Shown here piece by piece: positions 60,197 through 64,000 of a DNA stretch of 64,000 bases (positions are counted from its first letter, which is position 1; each line of letters opens with the position of its first letter). Under the pieces are notes generated by a model. It searched no databases, had not been told where the DNA came from, and saw only the letters and a list, made by a program, of their open reading frames with translations. The translations under genes and the position numbers were made by a program. The stretch is from Carnegiea gigantea (Eukaryota > Streptophyta > Magnoliopsida > Caryophyllales > Cactaceae), in contig JAKOGI010000005.1 in NCBI GenBank assembly GCA_029747015.1, positions 920,191-984,190 of the forward strand, read 5' to 3'.

Positions 60197-60587
60197 CAAT
60201 AAAAATCTTAATAGTTAGCGAAGTTCAATCATTCTTGTTTTACAATAAATTTACATTTGAAGATCAACTTAAACAGATAAACTACAAATAAACAATTAAT
60301 ATTGTCTTCTTCAGACATCTCTTAGAGTAGTATGATTACTCTAAGATCAGAGCATTTCCAACCTGAGTTTCCTGCCCAATAAAACTCACTTCAGGATAAT
60401 TGAATTAGATATTTCTAATGGAGCTCACAATTAAACATATTTTATTACTTTTATCATTTCAATTTTGTGTTTGTATTTTAACTTTATAACTTGTTTAACA
60501 ACTTTTGTTTTTCGAATAAAGGAATATTTATTTTTTAACCGAAAAAATATTTAATTTTTTAAAAATTTTCTATAAATTGATCATTTA

Positions 60588-60999
60588 AGCCGTGTTCAGC
60601 AACAACACTTTGAATAGCGTTTAGTATTTTGACCAAGGGAATATGCTAATTAGTTAATTTTTAGTGTTCGGTAAACTAGTGTCTTGACTAATATTTCAAA
60701 TAGCATTTAACATTTTAATCAGTGTTTTTAAAAAGTTAATAGTATTAACGTTTGACATTTAAAAGTAGCGTTTCATATTTTTTAGCCAAAAATATCCTTT
60801 AAAAATTTTATCTTTGAAAATTATCTATATTCTTTTATATCAATTTACATTAATCAGCTAGCCAAACAGCTAAATTTACCGAACACATTAGTTTAAACCG
60901 CTCATCTAAATAGCTATCTGCTAACAGCTAAATTAGAAACGTATCCGCTATCTGAACCGCTATCCGCTACCTAAACGACTAATTTTGCCGAACATGGCC
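60588..60999. mobile_element. Tourist-like MITE, copy B
   Basis: 412 bp flanked by TTA (60585-60587 and 61000-61002). The ends AGCCGTGTTCAGC and (reverse complement of the right end) GGCCATGTTCGGC are inverted repeats. It is similar in the same orientation over its full length to copy A at 14208-14625. No coding capacity. Confidence 0.8.
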
Positions 61000-61002
61000 T
61001 TA

Positions 61003-62410
61003 ATTTTTTTTGTGGTTGAGCATGTTAAAAAATATTTAATTTCAATTGGTTGAGCGAGCGAATGAAGATAGAATAGAAAGTAATTCAATTAAAAACCAAT
61101 ACAATATTAAGGATCGACATTAAAAAAAAAAAAAATACAACACGAAGGTTCAATATTTTTCTTTTTTTTAAAACGCAGCGCACCACTCTATGGAACCCAC
61201 CAAAACGTGTCATTTTAAGCCAAAAAACGAGAAAAAAATTACATGCGGGACACACAACATTTGCAGGCCCCTGCGTGTGTCAGACGAAGCTACACGCCGG
61301 CTGCAGGTTGCAACAGAGGAACGCGGGCCCCTCTATTGGCACGCATGTCACCCGATTGCGGGCGCTCTAAATTTGAAAGAAGGAAATGCGAATAAGACGT
61401 TTAGCACTTCTTAGAAACACAATCGGACGTATTTTGTTTTACAACAGGGTTATCAAGTGTCATATACAATTGTAAACATAAATTTACGTTAGAAAGACCA
61501 GGTTAAACAAGTTATCCAATACTATTAAAACAAATAAACAACTATTACTGTCTTCTTCGGACATCTTTTATGGCACAATAGAGCAGTACGATTACTATAA
61601 ATCTAAAAGATAGGAACGTGAACAAGACATTTTGGCATTTCTTAGGAACATAATCAAACGTATGTTGTTCTGCAACAAATTTAAAGGTAGGAATGGGAAT
61701 AGCAAGGCACACGGAGGTGACATCCCGGTCCCCACGATTAGTATTTTTTTCGAGGATTTCCCAACCCAGTTCCCATTAGAACGGATTTTCATCTTTAAAT
61801 TTACTCACCCTATTACCCTCCCTACATATTCTCTATCTCACCCTATTTGTGATAACCCTATATATTGGAATCACCTACTAAAGGGGACCAAACCAAAGCA
61901 CCACTGATAGGGATTGTAAGATTTATGGAAGAAAAAAAGGTGAAGAGTGTAACTTTATGAATAAAAAAGAGAAGCCCCAAGTGTACAAGAAAACAAAAGA
62001 AAATCCTGAAAATGCATCTTCTTTTTTCTCTTCTTTGCTAGAAGGGATGAGAAAAAGTGGCCAAACTTTTTCACAACCACATAACACAACACAACATATC
62101 ATAACATAAGTGCAACTCCAAAAAATATGAAACCAAATATTCTCATGGCAGGATTTGCACCCCTTGAAAAGAGGTGAAGCATATATTTTTCCCACTCTCA
62201 ACATTTTTTTTTTTTTTTTTATTTTCCCCAATCATTTGCAATTTTTTGCTTTTCTTTTTTTTCCCCCTTTTTTAAAAATCTTGGTGCATCTTTTATTTTA
62301 TTGAGGAGTACCTGTGCTTGCCTAAGGAATCTAGGCACTCCGTCATGTGTTTAAGCTCAATCATGTACAACACCAACAGAAGAAAACTCTTATTCTGAAA
62401 AGGTACATAA
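61003..62410. other. Intergenic DNA with a local approximate duplication, no gene seen
   Basis: Segments at about 61385-61450 and 61613-61685 are related (AAGACRTTT-GCA-TTCTTAG...CGTAT-TTGTT). TGTCTTCTTCGGACATCTTTTA (about 61550) recurs as TGTCTTCTTCAGACATCTCTTA at about 60304. About 61180-61380 is GC-richer than its surroundings and has a 74-codon frame of no known family. Confidence 0.4.
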
Positions 62411-62754
62411 GGGGGTTTAGCAAATAGCTTTTTGAAGAATTTTTTGATCAAAAAGAATTTTTTTAAAACCAAGATTAGCTGTTTGACTAAATAAAAAAGC
62501 TAATTTTAGCGTTTGATGAAAATGCTTTTTACGAGAGTTTTTTGAACCCAAAAGACTAATTTGAAAAAGCTAATTCGATGAGCTTTTTGAAGAATTAGTT
62601 TTTTATCTTACAGCTTTGTCAGAAATAGCTAATTTTTATCAAACAGTTTTTCAACAAACAGCTAACTCAAATAGTTAATATAAACAGCTAACAGCTAAAA
62701 GCTAACACAAACAGTTAATAGCTAACAGTTAACAGTTGTTCGCCAAACAGGGCC
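62411..62754. mobile_element. hAT-like MITE rich in AACAGCTAA words
   Basis: The right end CGCCAAACAGGGCC is the inverse of the usual GGCCCTGTTTGGCG terminus of such MITEs. The left end GGGGGTTTAGCAAATAGCT matches it weakly. The right half repeats AACAGCTAAC/AACAGTTAAC and the left half its inverse (AGCTTTTT, TTAGCTGTTTGAC). The target duplication is not clear. Confidence 0.5.
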
Positions 62755-63861
62755 AAAGATGGATATATCCATACATTAATGTAGGAATATCAAAGATGCA
62801 TGGCAAAGAACGAATGTCACATGTTATAGATATATAAGTTGAGAACAATGCAGAAATGGCGAATACTTGATGCATTAAGCATGAAAATGCGATCCGATTT
62901 AAGAACTAGTTTTCCCAGGTTAAAAAAACAACTGGTCTTTATGAGCATATTTACAAGGAAAATTATGATATGAATGATAGCAATTTCACAGGAAAATCCA
63001 CACTGCATGTGTAGTATTTTCGGATTTTTTGCCCAATGGCAAGCAGCCATGTTTGAGCTCTTAATGAATCTAGTTCTAGTGCTCAGTACAAAGATTTCAT
63101 GCTCTTGCAAAGCTTGATAGCTGAAAGAAGAATGTGATTCCAATGGAGTGAACGCACAGTGGCACTGTCCTTACACATTATTCGTAGGCATGACAACAAC
63201 TTCTTTTAAGTATGACTTCATGGTCCAAAAGATAAATACATGGATCCAATGTCGAGATGAATGTCCTCATTTGTGTCGTGCGTACAAATGTCGATTACAA
63301 CAATGTGTTCAGATAACGAATGTTCATAATCATCTGCTTCAAGGAAATTTGCATTTGTACCCATGCACTATTGCAATAAGTTTTATCCAAATATCACCGC
63401 AATGTTTCTTTAAATGTCGTCCTCACAATGTGTGACAGTTACACGCTTCAATAGCCACGCGAACTTGTATATTGCGCATGTACTAGACACAGATACATCA
63501 CACGTGAATCATACAGGATTAAAACTAAATGGCACCACGAACATTTATTTATCAGTAGCTATGGACAAGAATCACATCAGGAGATGATGAACGAGAATCA
63601 ATATAAGACAACTAGCTTGAAACGTAGTGTATTAGCTGATTAACTTCACAATTTCACATAAGCAACAGTTTAACTGACATATATGAGCTAGGGATTGTGA
63701 GATGTTAAGCTCTTAAAACCTAATGGGATCTCCCCATTCAAAAGCCTGTAAAATTATGGAGCAGATCACCACTTTCGATCTTAACAATAACGATGGCACT
63801 ACTCTAAGAGCTACGATTAACATACAATAAAACCATAAAACCAGCACATAGAGAAGACTAA
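62755..63861. other. 3' flank of the P450 gene and AT-rich DNA, no other gene seen
   Basis: The right-hand part probably contains the 3' UTR of the minus-strand P450. The open frame at 63148-63435 is Cys/His-rich by chance and shows no zinc-finger spacing or start context I trust. Confidence 0.4.
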
Positions 63862-64000
63862 TTAAGTAGCAACAACCCTAGGAATGGCCTTGCAAACCAA
63901 AGACCTTTTCATCTCCATGGAAAGCTTGAGACACTCAGACAAGTCCACGCCATGATCCTCGGAAGCGACCCACTTGAAGCTTTGCAGCATTTGGGCAAGC
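63862..64000 (-). CDS. Cytochrome P450 C terminus, CYP78A-like (partial)
   Basis: The last 45 codons of a minus-strand gene that continues beyond the window, stop TAA at 63862-63864. The sequence LAQMLQSFKWVASEDHGVDL, then SECLKLSMEMKRSLVCKAI and PRVVAT, has the arrangement of the end of a plant A-type P450: helix L, the turn, then beta strands near the active site. VDLSE-LKLSMEM-LVCKA-PR is most like CYP78A, a clade that controls organ and seed size. The heme-binding Cys lies outside the window, so the subfamily is not certain. Confidence 0.75.
   Translation of the reverse strand, partial: LAQMLQSFKWVASEDHGVDLSECLKLSMEMKRSLVCKAIPRVVAT

Noticed and set aside
63148..63435. Cys/His-rich 95-codon frame, possible zinc-finger protein
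   Set aside because: The Cys and His spacing fits no known finger and the frame lies in the likely 3' flank of the P450 gene.

Overview
This is nuclear DNA of a flowering plant, most likely a eudicot. The genes carry GT-AG introns and encode plant-only families (an SBP-box factor with a miR156 site, COBRA proteins, a PPR protein, a thylakoid-lumen PsbP-like protein, a CYP78A-like P450). The noncoding DNA is AT-rich and full of plant transposons. I cannot name the family or species from the sequence alone.

Layout: 1-10.8 kb is a nested transposon field. An old L1-type LINE reverse-transcriptase relic (about 790-8000) is split by a 4.1-kb PIF/Harbinger-like element (1994-6068, TTA duplication), an unidentified segment of about 0.9 kb, and a 167-bp hAT-type MITE (7451-7617, 8-bp duplication). 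It is followed by a deleted Ty1/copia element (8394-10782, ATTAG duplication). 10.8-18.7 kb has no recognisable host gene but several MITEs.

The gene-bearing part starts with an SPL6-type transcription factor (+, 19409-22957), then a tRNA-Asp(GUC) gene (24589-24660) and a UDP-arabinopyranose mutase/RGP gene (-, 25604-28406). Two convergent COBRA-like genes follow: COBL4/IRX6-type (+, about 34053-36119) and COB-type (-, 36704-39693). Next come a PNM1-type PPR gene (-, 44663-46243) and the chloroplast gene PPL1 (+, 48594-52541). The window ends with the last 45 codons of a CYP78A-like P450 (-, 63862-64000). The stretches between are AT-rich and carry MITEs, LINE fragments, (TA)n tracts and homopolymer runs.

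Functionally, RGP (UDP-arabinofuranose supply for wall polysaccharides) and the two COBRA proteins (GPI-anchored, cellulose organisation in secondary and primary walls) form a cell-wall group. From memory, the Arabidopsis homologues sit in linked blocks (RGP2 near COBL4, RGP1 near COBL1, COB near PNM1), so this window looks like an unreduced ancestral arrangement. I found no clearly new biological system. The most interesting items are that gene cluster, a GC-AG intron in COB, a problematic 5' end in COBL4, a MITE family built of GTTGAAG-type repeats, an RNase H reading frame with all four acidic residues, and several precisely dated insertions.
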